In this document: piece after piece, positions 27,558 through 37,129 of the stretch | Layout of the letters: each line of letters opens with the position of its first letter | Numbering within the stretch: position 1 is the stretch's first letter | Assembly (NCBI RefSeq): GCF_016918735.1 | Contig: NZ_JAFFPR010000055.1 | Coordinates: 127,168 to 191,167 of the forward strand | DNA length: 64,000 nt | Direction of reading: 5' to 3' | Source: Leptospira abararensis | Lineage (GTDB): Bacteria; Spirochaetota; Leptospiria; Leptospirales; Leptospiraceae | The notes under the pieces: model-generated | What the model was told of the DNA's origin: nothing | Database searches by the model: none | What the model saw: the letters and a program-made list of their open reading frames with translations, nothing else | Made by a program: the position numbers and the translations under genes

Positions 27558-29220
27558 AAATTGCCGCATTCAATAATCTGGAAATATTATCCAAGTTACG
27601 AGAAATATCGCGATAAAGAAGAGCCGGCATCAAATTCTCTTTTTTCTGATACTTTTTCTTTTTCACTTTAGAATCGTTCTTTTTGATAGAACGAATCATT
27701 TGGAAACGGTATTCACGGCTTTGGTTACGAATCTGTGGATTACCAAGGATATCAAAAGTTTCACTTTGTTCCAAGTTCACAAGTAGAATGTCGTAGTGGT
27801 GTTTGAGTAAATCCATTTGTTCTTTTACTGAATGACCGAACGTTTTGTCCAAAGATACCTTTTGGCGGTGTGATTTTCGCATCTTTCTTGCAATCGATGC
27901 AAAGTTATCACCCATTTCTTCCACGGCCTTCACCCTTTCCATAATTCCTAAAACATCTTTCGCATAGTTTCCGGTAATACCGGTCTCTTGGATTTGGTTT
28001 AGGTAAGTAAGGACTTCCGATCGCACTTGGTCTAACTCTTCTTCTTTTTTTAATACCTGAAGGACACGAGCCGCATCATACGGTTGTAATAAAATTTGTT
28101 CTGTTAAACGAAGGAAGTCATATGTATCACGAATGATTTTTTTCGTGAACTCAACTAGTTCCACCATCGCAAGTTCCGTAGTTTTTACAGCGCCAGCTTG
28201 CAAAAGTCGAATCGAATCTTTATCTTTTCCTGATTTGGAAGCCAGTCCATCTACGATGGCACTCACTACTTTGGTGATTGTATTCACAAACCAAATGAGA
28301 AGTAGAGTGTTTGTGATGTTAAACATCGTATGGAAAAGAGAGATATGGAATCTTGTGGATTCTTTATCTGTGAGTGGATCACCAGGAATTAAGTCATCTA
28401 CAATTCCCGTAAACATCTTAAAGAAAAGTAAGGCCCATAAGACTCCGAACACATTGAACATTGTGTGCGCCAAGGCTGCCTTTTTAGCATTTCGGTTTCC
28501 TGGTATGGCGGCAAGGTTTGCCGTAATCGTAGTTCCGATGTTTTCACCAAGGATCATACCATAAGCGGCATCAATTGGTATATAACCGGAAAAAGCAAGT
28601 GTGATGGTAATCGTCGTGGAAGCGGAGGAAGATTGGATGACAATGGTTAGCAATGCTCCAATCAAAACAAACAACAATATGGTGTTGAATCCCATATTTG
28701 TGTATTGTTGTAAGAAGAGAAAACTTTCTGGATCCTTGGCACTATCAGGAACGGCTGTTTTTAAATAATCCAAACCTAAAAACAAAAATCCAAATCCGAT
28801 GAGAAAACTTCCCCAACCAGATCTACTTTCTTTCCGTGAAAAATTTAAGATCACCCCTGCGGCAACAGCAGGCAGAGCGAATGATGCAATGTTAAACTTA
28901 AAACCTAAAAAGGATACAATCCATGCGGTGATGGTGGTTCCAATATTGGCCCCCATGATAACACCGATAGCTTGGGCGAGCGAAATTAAACCAGCATTTA
29001 CAAATCCAACCACAAGAACGGTGGTTGCCGAACTGGATTGTATTGTAGATGTAATAAAAAGTCCGCTAAAAACAGCGGACACTCTATTGCGTGTCATAGA
29101 GGAAAGAAAGGAACGAAGCCGATCTCCCGCCACACGTTGTAAGGACTCACTTAGTAATTTCATCCCGTAGATGAAAATCCCGAGTCCACCTAAAACTTGA
29201 ATGAGTAGTGACCAATTCAT
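27544..29220 (-). CDS. Na/Pi cotransporter with PhoU-like tail
   Basis: 558 aa from ATG 29220; a TTG at 29244 would add 8 residues. Two inverted Na_Pi_cotrans repeats carry the QSSS motifs (TIQSSSATTVLV and VIQSSSASTTIT) that line the Na/phosphate site. The C-terminal third (about residues 340-558) is helical and PhoU-like (TTELAMVELVEFTKK, EMGDNFASIARKMRK). It imports, or possibly exports, phosphate at the inner membrane. It is divergent from slyD. Confidence 0.88.
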   Translation of the reverse strand: MNWSLLIQVLGGLGIFIYGMKLLSESLQRVAGDRLRSFLSSMTRNRVSAVFSGLFITSTIQSSSATTVLVVGFVNAGLISLAQAIGVIMGANIGTTITAWIVSFLGFKFNIASFALPAVAAGVILNFSRKESRSGWGSFLIGFGFLFLGLDYLKTAVPDSAKDPESFLFLQQYTNMGFNTILLFVLIGALLTIVIQSSSASTTITITLAFSGYIPIDAAYGMILGENIGTTITANLAAIPGNRNAKKAALAHTMFNVFGVLWALLFFKMFTGIVDDLIPGDPLTDKESTRFHISLFHTMFNITNTLLLIWFVNTITKVVSAIVDGLASKSGKDKDSIRLLQAGAVKTTELAMVELVEFTKKIIRDTYDFLRLTEQILLQPYDAARVLQVLKKEEELDQVRSEVLTYLNQIQETGITGNYAKDVLGIMERVKAVEEMGDNFASIARKMRKSHRQKVSLDKTFGHSVKEQMDLLKHHYDILLVNLEQSETFDILGNPQIRNQSREYRFQMIRSIKKNDSKVKKKKYQKKENLMPALLYRDISRNLDNISRLLNAAIYADV

Positions 29221-29313
29221 AGATGTGATATTTCCAAGGTTCAATTTCTTCGATTACAATTTGGTACCAACCTTTTATTCGGTTGCAGTATTTTTTTCCA
29301 TTGGTAAAGTGTA

Positions 29314-29805
29314 ATGAATATGTCAAAAACCATCAGCAAAGGAATGGTTGTAGGATTTTCCTATCACCTAAAGAACGCCCAGGGAGAAACTCTGGACCAA
29401 TCGGACGAACCGTTATTATACCTCCACGGCTGGCAAAATATCATTCCCGGTTTGGAAAAAGAACTAGAAGGATTAGTGAACGGAGATTCTAAAAATGTAA
29501 CTGTACCACCTGAAGATGGTTATGGGACATATAACGAAGCTCTGATCTTTCAAGTTCCCAAAACAGAACTTCCAGAAGAAGCCGAGTTAGAAGTAGGAAT
29601 GGAATTTCAAACCGACACACCAGAAGGTAGAATGGTTCTATATCTCCAAGAAGTTCGGGATGCCGATGTCATCCTAAACGGCAATCACCCGTTAGCTGGA
29701 GAAACCCTCCATTTTGCGGTAACAATTAAATCCATTCGTGAAGCAACGGAAGAAGAATTACAACACGGCCATGTGCATGGTCCGGGCGGACACCACCACC
29801 ACTAG
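29314..29805 (+). CDS. slyD: FKBP-type prolyl isomerase SlyD
   Basis: 163 aa (second start 29320). The FKBP half (GMVVGFSYHLKNAQGE, VPPEDGYGTY) with the insert-in-flap domain (residues about 70-125) matches SlyD. The C-terminus is His-rich (HGHVHGPGGHHHH), as in SlyD proteins that bind Ni/Zn. It catalyses prolyl isomerisation and chaperones; the tail may buffer metal. The tail is shorter than that of E. coli SlyD and lacks its Cys. Confidence 0.9.
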   Translation: MNMSKTISKGMVVGFSYHLKNAQGETLDQSDEPLLYLHGWQNIIPGLEKELEGLVNGDSKNVTVPPEDGYGTYNEALIFQVPKTELPEEAELEVGMEFQTDTPEGRMVLYLQEVRDADVILNGNHPLAGETLHFAVTIKSIREATEEELQHGHVHGPGGHHHH

Positions 29806-30061
29806 AATTTTCTTTTTTCGATATTTTCCCTCTGGGTCTTCTTTCAGATTGCTTTTTTTAGAAAGGGTAATTAGACTGACAGAAGATTCAGAGTATTGTT
29901 GATTTTCACCGCCGAAGTAGTCCTTTCAAGCTTGCACGCTGGTAGCTTTCCCAAGTTTTTCCCTGCATTTTTCTGGAGTTCTTACCCAAAATCCCGTCAA
30001 GGGTTCCGACGATTGTAAATCTAGAATTCCCGAGTCAACTTTAACAAACAGGATAAAAACT
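29806..30061 (+). promoter_or_regulatory. Long leader of the RRM gene with imperfect hairpin
   Basis: 256 bp without a gene. An imperfect inverted repeat joins 29830-29847 and 29876-29893 (15 of 18 positions pair) across a 28-base loop that contains a T-run. The rest is T/C-rich. A long structured leader would suit a gene controlled by cold or RNA binding, but that is inference. It may also hold the slyD terminator. Confidence 0.4.
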
Positions 30062-30325
30062 ATGTCAGTAAACATTTATGTTGGCAACCTCTCTTACGAT
30101 ATGACTGAAGGAAAACTCAGTGAACTTTTTGGAGCTCACGGGGCAGTAACTTCTGCAAAAATCATCACTGACCAGTATTCTGGCCGTTCTAAAGGTTTCG
30201 GATTCATCGAAATGAAAGATGGAAAAGAAGCTGATAACGCGATCAAAGATCTTAACGGAAAAAACATCCTTAACCGTGAGATGAAAGTAAACATCGCAAA
30301 ACCTAAAACTAACAACTGGAGATAA
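30062..30325 (+). CDS. RRM RNA-binding protein
   Basis: 87 aa, a single RNA-recognition motif with RNP2 (IYVGNLSY) and RNP1 (KGFGFIEM), both with the aromatic residues that stack on RNA. It matches the small glycine-poor bacterial RRM proteins of spirochaetes and cyanobacteria, which bind single-stranded RNA and are often cold-induced. It is preceded by a long leader and followed by a strong terminator, so it is monocistronic. Confidence 0.92.
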   Translation: MSVNIYVGNLSYDMTEGKLSELFGAHGAVTSAKIITDQYSGRSKGFGFIEMKDGKEADNAIKDLNGKNILNREMKVNIAKPKTNNWR

Positions 30326-30338
30326 TCTAGTTTGTCAT

Positions 30339-30379
30339 AAATCCGTCGCTTAACGTTGTTTAAGTGACGGATTTTTTTT
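30339..30379 (+). terminator. Rho-independent terminator of RRM gene
   Basis: 15-bp stem AAATCCGTCGCTTAA (30339-30353) with TTAAGTGACGGATTT (30360-30374), one G-T wobble, followed by eight T (30372-30379). Confidence 0.92.
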
Positions 30380-30494
30380 GCCTACTTGGTTTTTGAAAAT
30401 AAGAAAAACTCACACCAATCCTTCTTCAAACTAATTTTCCTTTTCTCAGTTTCTGTTAGATGAAAATCCATCTACATTTTAGCATCTATTCCCA

Positions 30495-30530
30495 TTGACA
30501 TTTGATCGATTACCATATAGTATTACGGTA
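30495..30530 (+). promoter_or_regulatory. vapBC promoter and operator
   Basis: A consensus -35 TTGACA is at 30495-30500; the -10 is probably TAGTAT at 30518-30523 (17-bp spacing). An inverted repeat TACCATA (30511-30517) / TACGGTA (30524-30530), one mismatch, flanks the -10 exactly, as expected for autorepression by VapB. Confidence 0.65.
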
Positions 30531-30541
30531 GGGGTATCGAT

Positions 30542-30748
30542 ATGGGTAAAGTAACCGTCTCACCAAAATTTCAAGTAGTCATTCCAAAAGAAATACGCGA
30601 ACAAATCGGTGTCAAAGCTGGGATGAAACTCGAAATCATAACTTTTGGGAATCGAATGGAGCTCATCCCCATAGAACCCATTAAAAAATTAAAGGGTTCA
30701 CTATTCGGGATGGATCCAAAATTAGATAGGGATGGCGATCGGATTTGA
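30542..30748 (+). CDS. vapB: VapB-type antitoxin (AbrB/SpoVT fold)
   Basis: 68 aa. The swapped-hairpin N-terminus VSPKFQVVIPKEIREQIGV is the AbrB/MazE DNA-binding fold, and the C-terminal tail (LKGSLFGMDPKLDRDGDRI) would wrap the toxin. It represses its own promoter together with VapC. The stop codon overlaps the toxin's TTG start, so the pair is translationally coupled. Confidence 0.9.
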   Translation: MGKVTVSPKFQVVIPKEIREQIGVKAGMKLEIITFGNRMELIPIEPIKKLKGSLFGMDPKLDRDGDRI

Positions 30749-31122
30749 ATGTTGTTGATTCCTCTGGGTGGTTAGAATATTTCACTGGAACGAGTCGAGC
30801 GCATCTATTTGCAGAACCCATTGAAAAAACAGAAATCTTAATTGTGCCCAGTTTGTCCTTATTTGAAATCTTCAAAAAAGTGTATAAAGAACGAGGTGAG
30901 GACCTTGCTCTAAAAATGGTAGCTCATATGCAACTCGGCACGGTCGTCAATTTAGATTCTAGAATATCAATCTATGCCGCAAAGATCAGTGCGGAAAAGT
31001 CAATACCTATGGCAGATAGCATCATTTATGCTACGGCCCAATTAAACAAAGCAACTCTGTGGACTCAAGATAATGATTTTCGAGGACTACCAGGAGTGAA
31101 TTTTTTCGAAAAGAAAAACTGA
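30745..31122 (+). CDS. vapC: VapC-type PIN-domain toxin
   Basis: 125 aa starting at TTG 30745, overlapping the antitoxin stop. The PIN acidic residues are present: Asp in MNVVDSSGW, Glu in LSLFEIFKKV, Asp in MADSIIYATA and Asp in TQDNDF. VapC toxins cleave tRNA or rRNA, giving growth arrest when VapB is degraded. The rare start codon keeps toxin yield below antitoxin. Confidence 0.92.
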   Translation: MNVVDSSGWLEYFTGTSRAHLFAEPIEKTEILIVPSLSLFEIFKKVYKERGEDLALKMVAHMQLGTVVNLDSRISIYAAKISAEKSIPMADSIIYATAQLNKATLWTQDNDFRGLPGVNFFEKKN

Positions 31123-31200
31123 ATAGAGGATCCTCGGTTCAAAAACATTTTATATATTTTTCGAAATGTAAGGATTGATCAATTCTCATACCCGACCCGA

Positions 31201-31653
31201 TTACAAAACCACCCGATACTTTGCCTTCATCTTTTCTATCTGTTCTTCCGGTATCTGATGTATATTCTTTCCACCATGTCTGTTTTCGACAGTGACCACA
31301 AAAAATAAATATCCAAATTCTTTCGCTAAACGTTCGTAAGGTTCTAGTTCCCAATCTAAAGTAAAAGTATTGTCAACGATGACAAAGGGGATTCCTTCTT
31401 TCAAAGCCTCTTTGGTTTTTGATTCACATTCTTTGTAGGCTAGATGATTTTTTTTAAAATCAAAGCTATATTCACCCGATTCATTTTCAAAAAAGGAATC
31501 AATCGAGAAGATGGGTGCTCCATTGGATAAAGACAAAGTTTTTGCTAAGGTAGTTTTTCCCGATCCGGGAATTCCCCGTAAGGCAAGGAGTGTTTTTTTT
31601 GATTGGGCCGAGTTTGGATTAGTTCCCGAACCTTGCAAATTCTTAGATTCCAT
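31201..31653 (-). CDS. P-loop kinase (N4BP2/PNK-like)
   Basis: 150 aa from ATG 31653, with GGAG upstream; a TTG at 31704 is less likely. The Walker A is GIPGSGKTT, the Walker-B-like strand is VIVDNTF, and PYERLAKEFGYLFFVV fits the AAA_33/N4BP2 polynucleotide-kinase-like group. The substrate is unknown; it may be a nucleotide or RNA 5' end. It stands alone next to VapBC in convergent orientation. Confidence 0.72.
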   Translation of the reverse strand: MESKNLQGSGTNPNSAQSKKTLLALRGIPGSGKTTLAKTLSLSNGAPIFSIDSFFENESGEYSFDFKKNHLAYKECESKTKEALKEGIPFVIVDNTFTLDWELEPYERLAKEFGYLFFVVTVENRHGGKNIHQIPEEQIEKMKAKYRVVL

Positions 31654-31750
31654 TCTCCAAACCCTAATTCTTTTTCCTCCCCTGGAAAGAGAAAAATCTC
31701 GCAAGGAATGGTTCTATCTGAAAGAATAGAGCAGAATTAAGGAGACTTTT

Positions 31751-32122
31751 GTGTCATACGAAGCTTATAAACTCATCCATATTTTCGGAATGTATTTGTT
31801 ATTTTTATCCCTCGGAGGTGTTACCCTCTACACCATCAATGGTGGGAAAAAATCGGAAAACAAATTCAAAACTGTAGCTGCCATCACTCACGGTGTTGCC
31901 CTCATACTTCTTTTCGTTGCAGGATTTGGACTCATGAAGTTTCGAGGGATATCCCATGCGGCGATGCCAGTTTGGGTCATTTTGAAAATCGTCATCTGGC
32001 TTGCGTTTGGTGGACTTTTAGCAATGGCTTCTAAAAAAGAAAAATTTGCTAAAATCCTTTGGTTTGTGTTTCCACTTTTGGGTTTGTTTGCAGCTTACCT
32101 TGCGTTCTACCAACCTTTCTAA
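31751..32122 (+). CDS. Four-helix membrane protein
   Basis: 123 aa from GTG 31751, with AAGGAG upstream. Four membrane helices are visible (residues about 7-28, 43-62, 72-92, 100-120), with His in the first two (LIHIF, ITHGVAL) that might bind heme. I do not recognise a named family, but SirB/cytochrome-b561-like small proteins have this look. Confidence 0.6.
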   Translation: MSYEAYKLIHIFGMYLLFLSLGGVTLYTINGGKKSENKFKTVAAITHGVALILLFVAGFGLMKFRGISHAAMPVWVILKIVIWLAFGGLLAMASKKEKFAKILWFVFPLLGLFAAYLAFYQPF

Positions 32123-32138
32123 TTTTTATGGTGATGAT

Positions 32139-32164
32139 CCTCCCGTAGATTCTAAAACGGGAGG
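32139..32164 (+). terminator. Probable terminator after the membrane protein
   Basis: CCTCCCGT (32139-32146) with ACGGGAGG (32157-32164), a perfect 8-bp stem. The T-run (CTTTTTC) begins 9 bases after the stem, so termination may be weak. Confidence 0.55.
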
Positions 32165-32261
32165 GTGACGACTTTTTCAATCCTGACTTTTTCTTTTTCG
32201 ATTCCCAAACCCAGCTCTGTCTACATAAAGAATACAATTTATAATTGATTCTCGAGGGAAT

Positions 32262-33641
32262 ATGAAAACACGAATCGAAACCGACTCTATGGGTGAAATC
32301 GAAGTGGATGCCACTCGTTATTGGGGTGCACAAACCGAACGTTCTCTCCACCACTTCCGCATTGGAACAGATAAATTTCCAAGGGAGATGATTCGTGCTC
32401 TTGGGATTTTAAAAAAATCAGCTGCACAGACAAACCTGGAATTGGGAATCCTTTCCGCAGAAAAAACCGATCTCATTGCGAAGGCAGCAGATGAAGTCAT
32501 CGCTGGAACTTTGGATGACCATTTTCCCCTTGCGGTATGGCAAACCGGATCGGGAACTCAAACCAATATGAATGTGAATGAAGTGATTTCCAATAGAGCG
32601 ATCGAAATCGCAGGGGGAGTCCTCGGTTCGAAAAATCCCATCCATCCCAATGATGATGTAAACAAAGCCCAAAGTTCCAACGATACCTTTCCCACAGCCA
32701 TGCACATTGCTTGCGCGGAAAGTTTGGTTCACAAACTAATCCCCGCTTTACAAACGCTCCATGACACATTGGAACAAAAAACAAAAGACTTCGCTGGTAT
32801 CATCAAAATTGGCCGTACTCATTTGCAAGATGCCACCCCACTCACACTGGGTCAGGAATTTTCTGGGTATGTGCAACAACTCAAATATTCGGTAGAGAGA
32901 ATCGAACGAGTATTACCTTCTGTATACCGGTTGGCCCTTGGGGGAACAGCAGTGGGAACCGGCCTCAATACCCATCCCGAATTTGCTGTGAAAGCAGCAG
33001 CGGCCATTGCCAAAGAAACAGGACTTCCCTTTGTCTCTGCGGAAAATAAATTCGAGGCACTCGCTACCCACGATTCCCTTGTGGAAGTGAGTGGAGTTTT
33101 GAAAACCATTGCTTGTTCACTGATGAAGATCGCAAACGATATCCGATGGTTGGCTTCAGGTCCTCGTTGTGGGATTGGAGAAATTTCCATTCCTGAAAAT
33201 GAACCAGGCTCTTCCATTATGCCAGGAAAAGTAAACCCCACACAATCCGAAGCCATGACGATGGTAGCCGCTCAAGTGATAGGAAATGATGTGGCAGTCA
33301 ACGTGGGTGGATCTTCTGGAAACTTTGAACTGAATGTATTCAAACCACTGATTATCTTTAATGTACTGAATTCTATACGGTTGTTAGCCGATTCTACAGT
33401 TTCTTTTGAAGAACATTGTGCACGGGGGATAGAACCAAATTTGGAAACGATCGAACATAACTTAAAAAATTCACTGATGCTTGTGACGGCTCTTAACCCA
33501 CATATTGGCTATGATAAAGCAGCAAAGATTGCAAAAACTGCCCATAAAGAAAAATCCACTTTGAAAGAAGCAGGAATTCAGTTGGGAATATTGACGGCAG
33601 AACAGTTTGATGAATGGGTGAAGCCGGAAGAGATGATTTGA
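32262..33641 (+). CDS. fumC: Fumarate hydratase class II
   Basis: 459 aa, full length for the family. The fumarase/aspartase signature [11 protein letters not shown] is intact, as are [14 protein letters not shown] and [15 protein letters not shown]. It is an oxygen-stable tetramer converting fumarate to malate in the TCA cycle. A second, iron-sulfur class I fumarase is encoded 0.5 kb away on the other strand. Confidence 0.96.
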   Translation: MKTRIETDSMGEIEVDATRYWGAQTERSLHHFRIGTDKFPREMIRALGILKKSAAQTNLELGILSAEKTDLIAKAADEVIAGTLDDHFPLAVWQTGSGTQTNMNVNEVISNRAIEIAGGVLGSKNPIHPNDDVNKAQSSNDTFPTAMHIACAESLVHKLIPALQTLHDTLEQKTKDFAGIIKIGRTHLQDATPLTLGQEFSGYVQQLKYSVERIERVLPSVYRLALGGTAVGTGLNTHPEFAVKAAAAIAKETGLPFVSAENKFEALATHDSLVEVSGVLKTIACSLMKIANDIRWLASGPRCGIGEISIPENEPGSSIMPGKVNPTQSEAMTMVAAQVIGNDVAVNVGGSSGNFELNVFKPLIIFNVLNSIRLLADSTVSFEEHCARGIEPNLETIEHNLKNSLMLVTALNPHIGYDKAAKIAKTAHKEKSTLKEAGIQLGILTAEQFDEWVKPEEMI

Positions 33642-33651
33642 AATGATTGTA

Positions 33652-34071
33652 TCATTTCTTTTGTTCTCCGCTGCTAGACAGAGTTCTGACAGCATTCCGA
33701 ATCTTATCCCAATAGTTTTGGCGCCAACCTTCTTCTATATCTGGAATCAGAGCCTTTGGTACACCGCGATGTGTTAAAGTTAATTCAGTTCCACCTTCAT
33801 TCGTTTCTTTGAATGTAAACGTAGCCATTGAAAAAATCCCTTCAGGAAAATCATTTCTTCTCCAGGCTTGCACAATTCTTCTCGAAGGTTGAAGGTCTAC
33901 AATGATTCCAGATACCTTTCCAGACATTGTAGAAAAGTCACCCCCAATCCGTTTACTGATCATCGCAGTTTCCCCTGTGAGGGCCGTGACTTTCTTCGAA
34001 TCTGCAATAAACTGGTAGATCGTTATTGGAGAAGCCTTAAATTTTACTTTTTGTTGGATCGTTTTACACAT
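33652..34071 (-). CDS. SRPBCC/AHSA1-like protein
   Basis: 139 aa. The START/Bet v1-like fold is suggested by FKASPITIYQFIADSKKV and the C-terminal EGGTELTLTHRGVP...GWRQNYWDKI, which is the AHSA1 pattern. The ligand is unknown. It is convergent with fumC (10-bp gap) and the same way round as the class I fumarase, 103 bp from it. Confidence 0.78.
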   Translation of the reverse strand: MCKTIQQKVKFKASPITIYQFIADSKKVTALTGETAMISKRIGGDFSTMSGKVSGIIVDLQPSRRIVQAWRRNDFPEGIFSMATFTFKETNEGGTELTLTHRGVPKALIPDIEEGWRQNYWDKIRNAVRTLSSSGEQKK

Positions 34072-34174
34072 CTTAGTTTGCCTTGTATCAGTTTCAAAAT
34101 TCTGATCTGCACTTTTTAAACCGTGTTACAAGTTTTGAATTCACCTAATACAGTTCATTCTAAGAAATCAATTT

Positions 34175-35788
34175 TCAATTCAACATCTGGAAAAAATCAT
34201 TTCCCTTGTCATCGACTACGATAAAGGCTGGAAAGTTTTCTACTTCAATGGACCAAACGGCTTCCATACCTAACTCAGGAAAGTCGAGGACTTCCACCTT
34301 TTTAATGTTTTCTTTGGCAAGTAGAGCAGCCGGGCCACCGATGGATCCGAGGTAAAATCCTCCATTCTTCTTACAACTGTCCGTCACCACTTTGGAACGG
34401 TTCCCTTTGGCAAGAGAGATCATGGAATAACCTTTCTCTTGGAAAAGAGGAACATAACTATCCATTCGTCCTGCTGTCGTTGGACCAAAGGAACCGGAAG
34501 GCATTCCTTCTGGAGTTTTGGCTGGACCCGCATAATACACTGGATGGTTTTTGAAATAATCAGGGAGAGGTTCCCCCTTATCCAATTTTTCTTTGAGTTT
34601 TGCGTGAGCAATGTCACGCGCCACAACGAGTCGTCCGGACAACATAACACGCGTTTTAACGGGATATTTATTTAGAATTCCGAGAATCTCTTTCATGGGT
34701 TGGTTTAAATTGATGTGAACGGTTTCATTTCCAACATCCGATTCTTCGACTGTAGGTAAATAACGAGCCGGATCGTATTCGAGTTGTTCTAAGTAGATTC
34801 CGTCTTTTGTGATTTTGGCTTTGATATTGCGATCGGCACTACAACTGACTCCAAGGCCGACTGGGCACGAAGCACCATGCCTTGGCAAACGAATGATTCG
34901 AAAATCGTGTGCTAAATATTTTCCACCAAACTGCGCTCCAATTCCCGATTTTTGAGCCGCAAGTAACATCTTCTCTTCGAGTTCGATATCGCGAAAAGCA
35001 GTTCCTTCTTTGGTTCCTTTTGTGGGCAAATGATCCAAATAACCAGCTGACGCTAGTTTGACGGTCTTTAGATTTGCCTCGGCAGATGTTCCCCCAATCA
35101 CCACTGCTATGTGGTAAGGAGGACAAGCAGAAGTTCCAAGTCCTGCCACTTTTTCCGAAATGAATTTTTCGAGAGAGGCCGGATTGAGAAGGGCTTTCGT
35201 TTCTTGGTAGAGATAGGTTTTGTTAGCAGACCCTCCCCCCTTTGCCATAAATAGAAAACTATATTTTTGACCAGGTGTTGCATAAATATCAACTTGTGCC
35301 GGTAAGTTGGAACCAGAGTTGGTTTCCTCATACATAGAAAGAGGAACTACCTGCGAGTAACGCAAGTTACGCTCTACGTATGTATTATAAATTCCTTTGG
35401 AGAGGGCTTCGGCATCATCGCCACCGGTGATGACATACTCGCCCTTTTTTGCCATAACAATTCCCGTTCCCGTGTCTTGGCAAGAAGGCAGTTGTTTGTC
35501 TGCAGCAATCACTGCATTTTTGAGAAGGGCCATTGCCACAAACCGATCATTTTTAGTGGCTTCCGGATCATCTAAAATTTTGCGAACTTTTTCCAAGTGG
35601 CCAGGGCGAAGGTAAAAAGCGATGTCTTCCATGGCTTTTTGTGCCAGATAAGTCAAACCCTCGGGTTCAATTTTTAAAATTTCCTTATCCCCGAATGGGA
35701 CAGTGCTTACAAAGTCTTTGGTTAATAATTTGTAAGGAGTGGTATCTTCCCCGAGCGGGAAGGGATCGGCATAAAAGAATTCTGGCAT
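34175..35788 (-). CDS. fumA: Fumarate hydratase class I (4Fe-4S)
   Basis: 537 aa, single chain with fused alpha and beta parts. Iron-sulfur Cys candidates are in [22 protein letters not shown] and [11 protein letters not shown]. The C-terminal [13 protein letters not shown] is the family's substrate loop. It is oxygen-sensitive and dominant under low O2 or adequate iron in bacteria that also have FumC. The start has GAGG just upstream. Confidence 0.93.
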   Translation of the reverse strand: MPEFFYADPFPLGEDTTPYKLLTKDFVSTVPFGDKEILKIEPEGLTYLAQKAMEDIAFYLRPGHLEKVRKILDDPEATKNDRFVAMALLKNAVIAADKQLPSCQDTGTGIVMAKKGEYVITGGDDAEALSKGIYNTYVERNLRYSQVVPLSMYEETNSGSNLPAQVDIYATPGQKYSFLFMAKGGGSANKTYLYQETKALLNPASLEKFISEKVAGLGTSACPPYHIAVVIGGTSAEANLKTVKLASAGYLDHLPTKGTKEGTAFRDIELEEKMLLAAQKSGIGAQFGGKYLAHDFRIIRLPRHGASCPVGLGVSCSADRNIKAKITKDGIYLEQLEYDPARYLPTVEESDVGNETVHINLNQPMKEILGILNKYPVKTRVMLSGRLVVARDIAHAKLKEKLDKGEPLPDYFKNHPVYYAGPAKTPEGMPSGSFGPTTAGRMDSYVPLFQEKGYSMISLAKGNRSKVVTDSCKKNGGFYLGSIGGPAALLAKENIKKVEVLDFPELGMEAVWSIEVENFPAFIVVDDKGNDFFQMLN

Positions 35789-35940
35789 GGAAACCTCTAA
35801 ACTATCCTTCTATCATATGAAAATTCTCTTTCCAGTAAATGAATTTTTACAGGGACTTTGGGAAACACAAAAGACAGAGTCCAAAACCAAATGGGAAAAA
35901 ACGTTTCTCTTTTTTTAAAATCAGTTTATAACAAAGGAAA

Positions 35941-36906
35941 ATGAAACAGATCCTCATTTACATTGTAATTTTATCTTTCAGTCCTATGCTTTTTGCAGAG
36001 GAAACGGCGACGAAAATAGATACCTTACAAGACGAAAAAAGTAAATCCTCAAAATTCAGCCTACTCTTAAAAAGGCAGACCTACCAGTATCTGCCTTATG
36101 AATACACATCTCTCACTGATAAAAATGAATCCCTGGTTCCGACTCGTTCCAGCTCTGCTTTGAAGGAAAATGGAAAGGTTCTCATTCCCTTTGTATTCAG
36201 TTATGAAAATTTAGCGAAGGGTTTTAAATTAGAACTCTCATACTTTGAAGTGGAAATTGTAAACGCAAACACTCTCCTATACCAACAAACATCACAAGGA
36301 CCCAATATTTCCCGGTATTACCTTTCACCAATGGCTCGTTCGGAGTTTGAATTCAATGCCTATCAATCTTTGAGTCCCACAAAAGATTGGAAACTTTATC
36401 TGGGTGGGGGGATTCGTAATATCAATCGTTACCTATATGGAAATTATCTAGGGCAAGGAACTTTCAAAGAATATTTTTTCACTTATGGGCCACAAGTCTC
36501 TGCGCAAAGTATCTACGAACTTCCTTATGACTTAGCATTCCACCTAACAATAGATTTATTCTACACTCAAGGCACTCGGTTTTTCAAACAACCAAATCTA
36601 ACGGAAGACCGGTTCCAGTATTCTTTATCCACCGCAGGTACAGAAGGAATCTTTCGAGGATATGAATTTGATGGTTCCCTCGCTTATTCTTTTCACCCCC
36701 ATATGAAATTCTTTGTGGGTTACAATATGATTGTCTCTAAATTTTCCTATTACCATTATAGCGAAATTCAATTCAGTCGCAGCACAGAGAATTTAGGTTC
36801 TGCTAGTCCCTCTGTCACAGGAAATTGGGAGATGAATCTTCCGAAAAAATCGGAAAACTTTGATACTTTAAGAGGGATTTATCTGGGGATGATGGTGAGT
36901 TTTTAA
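35941..36906 (+). CDS. Leptospiral outer-membrane protein
   Basis: 321 aa. The signal peptide ends MLFA-EETA. The rest is beta-rich with aromatic girdle residues (FELSYFEVEI-like strands, KLYLGGGIRN, FFVGYNMIV) and a C-terminal GIYLGMMVSF ending in Phe, as outer-membrane barrels do. It resembles the LA_2444/LA_4059 outer-membrane family of Leptospira as I recall it. The role is unknown. It is divergent from the class I fumarase with 152 bp between the starts. Confidence 0.65.
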   Translation: MKQILIYIVILSFSPMLFAEETATKIDTLQDEKSKSSKFSLLLKRQTYQYLPYEYTSLTDKNESLVPTRSSSALKENGKVLIPFVFSYENLAKGFKLELSYFEVEIVNANTLLYQQTSQGPNISRYYLSPMARSEFEFNAYQSLSPTKDWKLYLGGGIRNINRYLYGNYLGQGTFKEYFFTYGPQVSAQSIYELPYDLAFHLTIDLFYTQGTRFFKQPNLTEDRFQYSLSTAGTEGIFRGYEFDGSLAYSFHPHMKFFVGYNMIVSKFSYYHYSEIQFSRSTENLGSASPSVTGNWEMNLPKKSENFDTLRGIYLGMMVSF

Positions 36907-36950
36907 GGGATCTTTTGGGATTCAAGTTAGGTTTCCGATTGATGCCTAAA

Positions 36951-36978
36951 GTCAAGGGGATCGTATTCCCTACTTGAC
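36951..36978 (+). other. Hairpin after outer-membrane gene
   Basis: GTCAAG (36951-36956) and CTTGAC (36973-36978) with inner GGGA/TCCC pairing. It is followed by AAATTTGC, so only a weak terminator candidate. Confidence 0.35.
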
Positions 36979-37129
36979 AAATTTGCAAATAACGAGTGAT
37001 ATGTGAAATTAAGGAATTAATTTCTGGTGCCTCTACAAACTTGGGTTTAGTTGTGATTAAATTTAGCTAGAACCGCAAATTTATAGAGTTAAATGAAATT
37101 AGTATTTTCAAAAATTTAAGTAGGGAAAA

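Noticed and set aside
28133..28564. 143-codon plus-strand frame inside the Na/Pi cotransporter gene
   Set aside because: Antisense to a well-supported transporter; composition mirrors the opposite strand's codons.
32852..33256. 134-codon minus-strand frame inside fumC
   Set aside because: fumC is unambiguous, and the antisense frame has no recognisable features.
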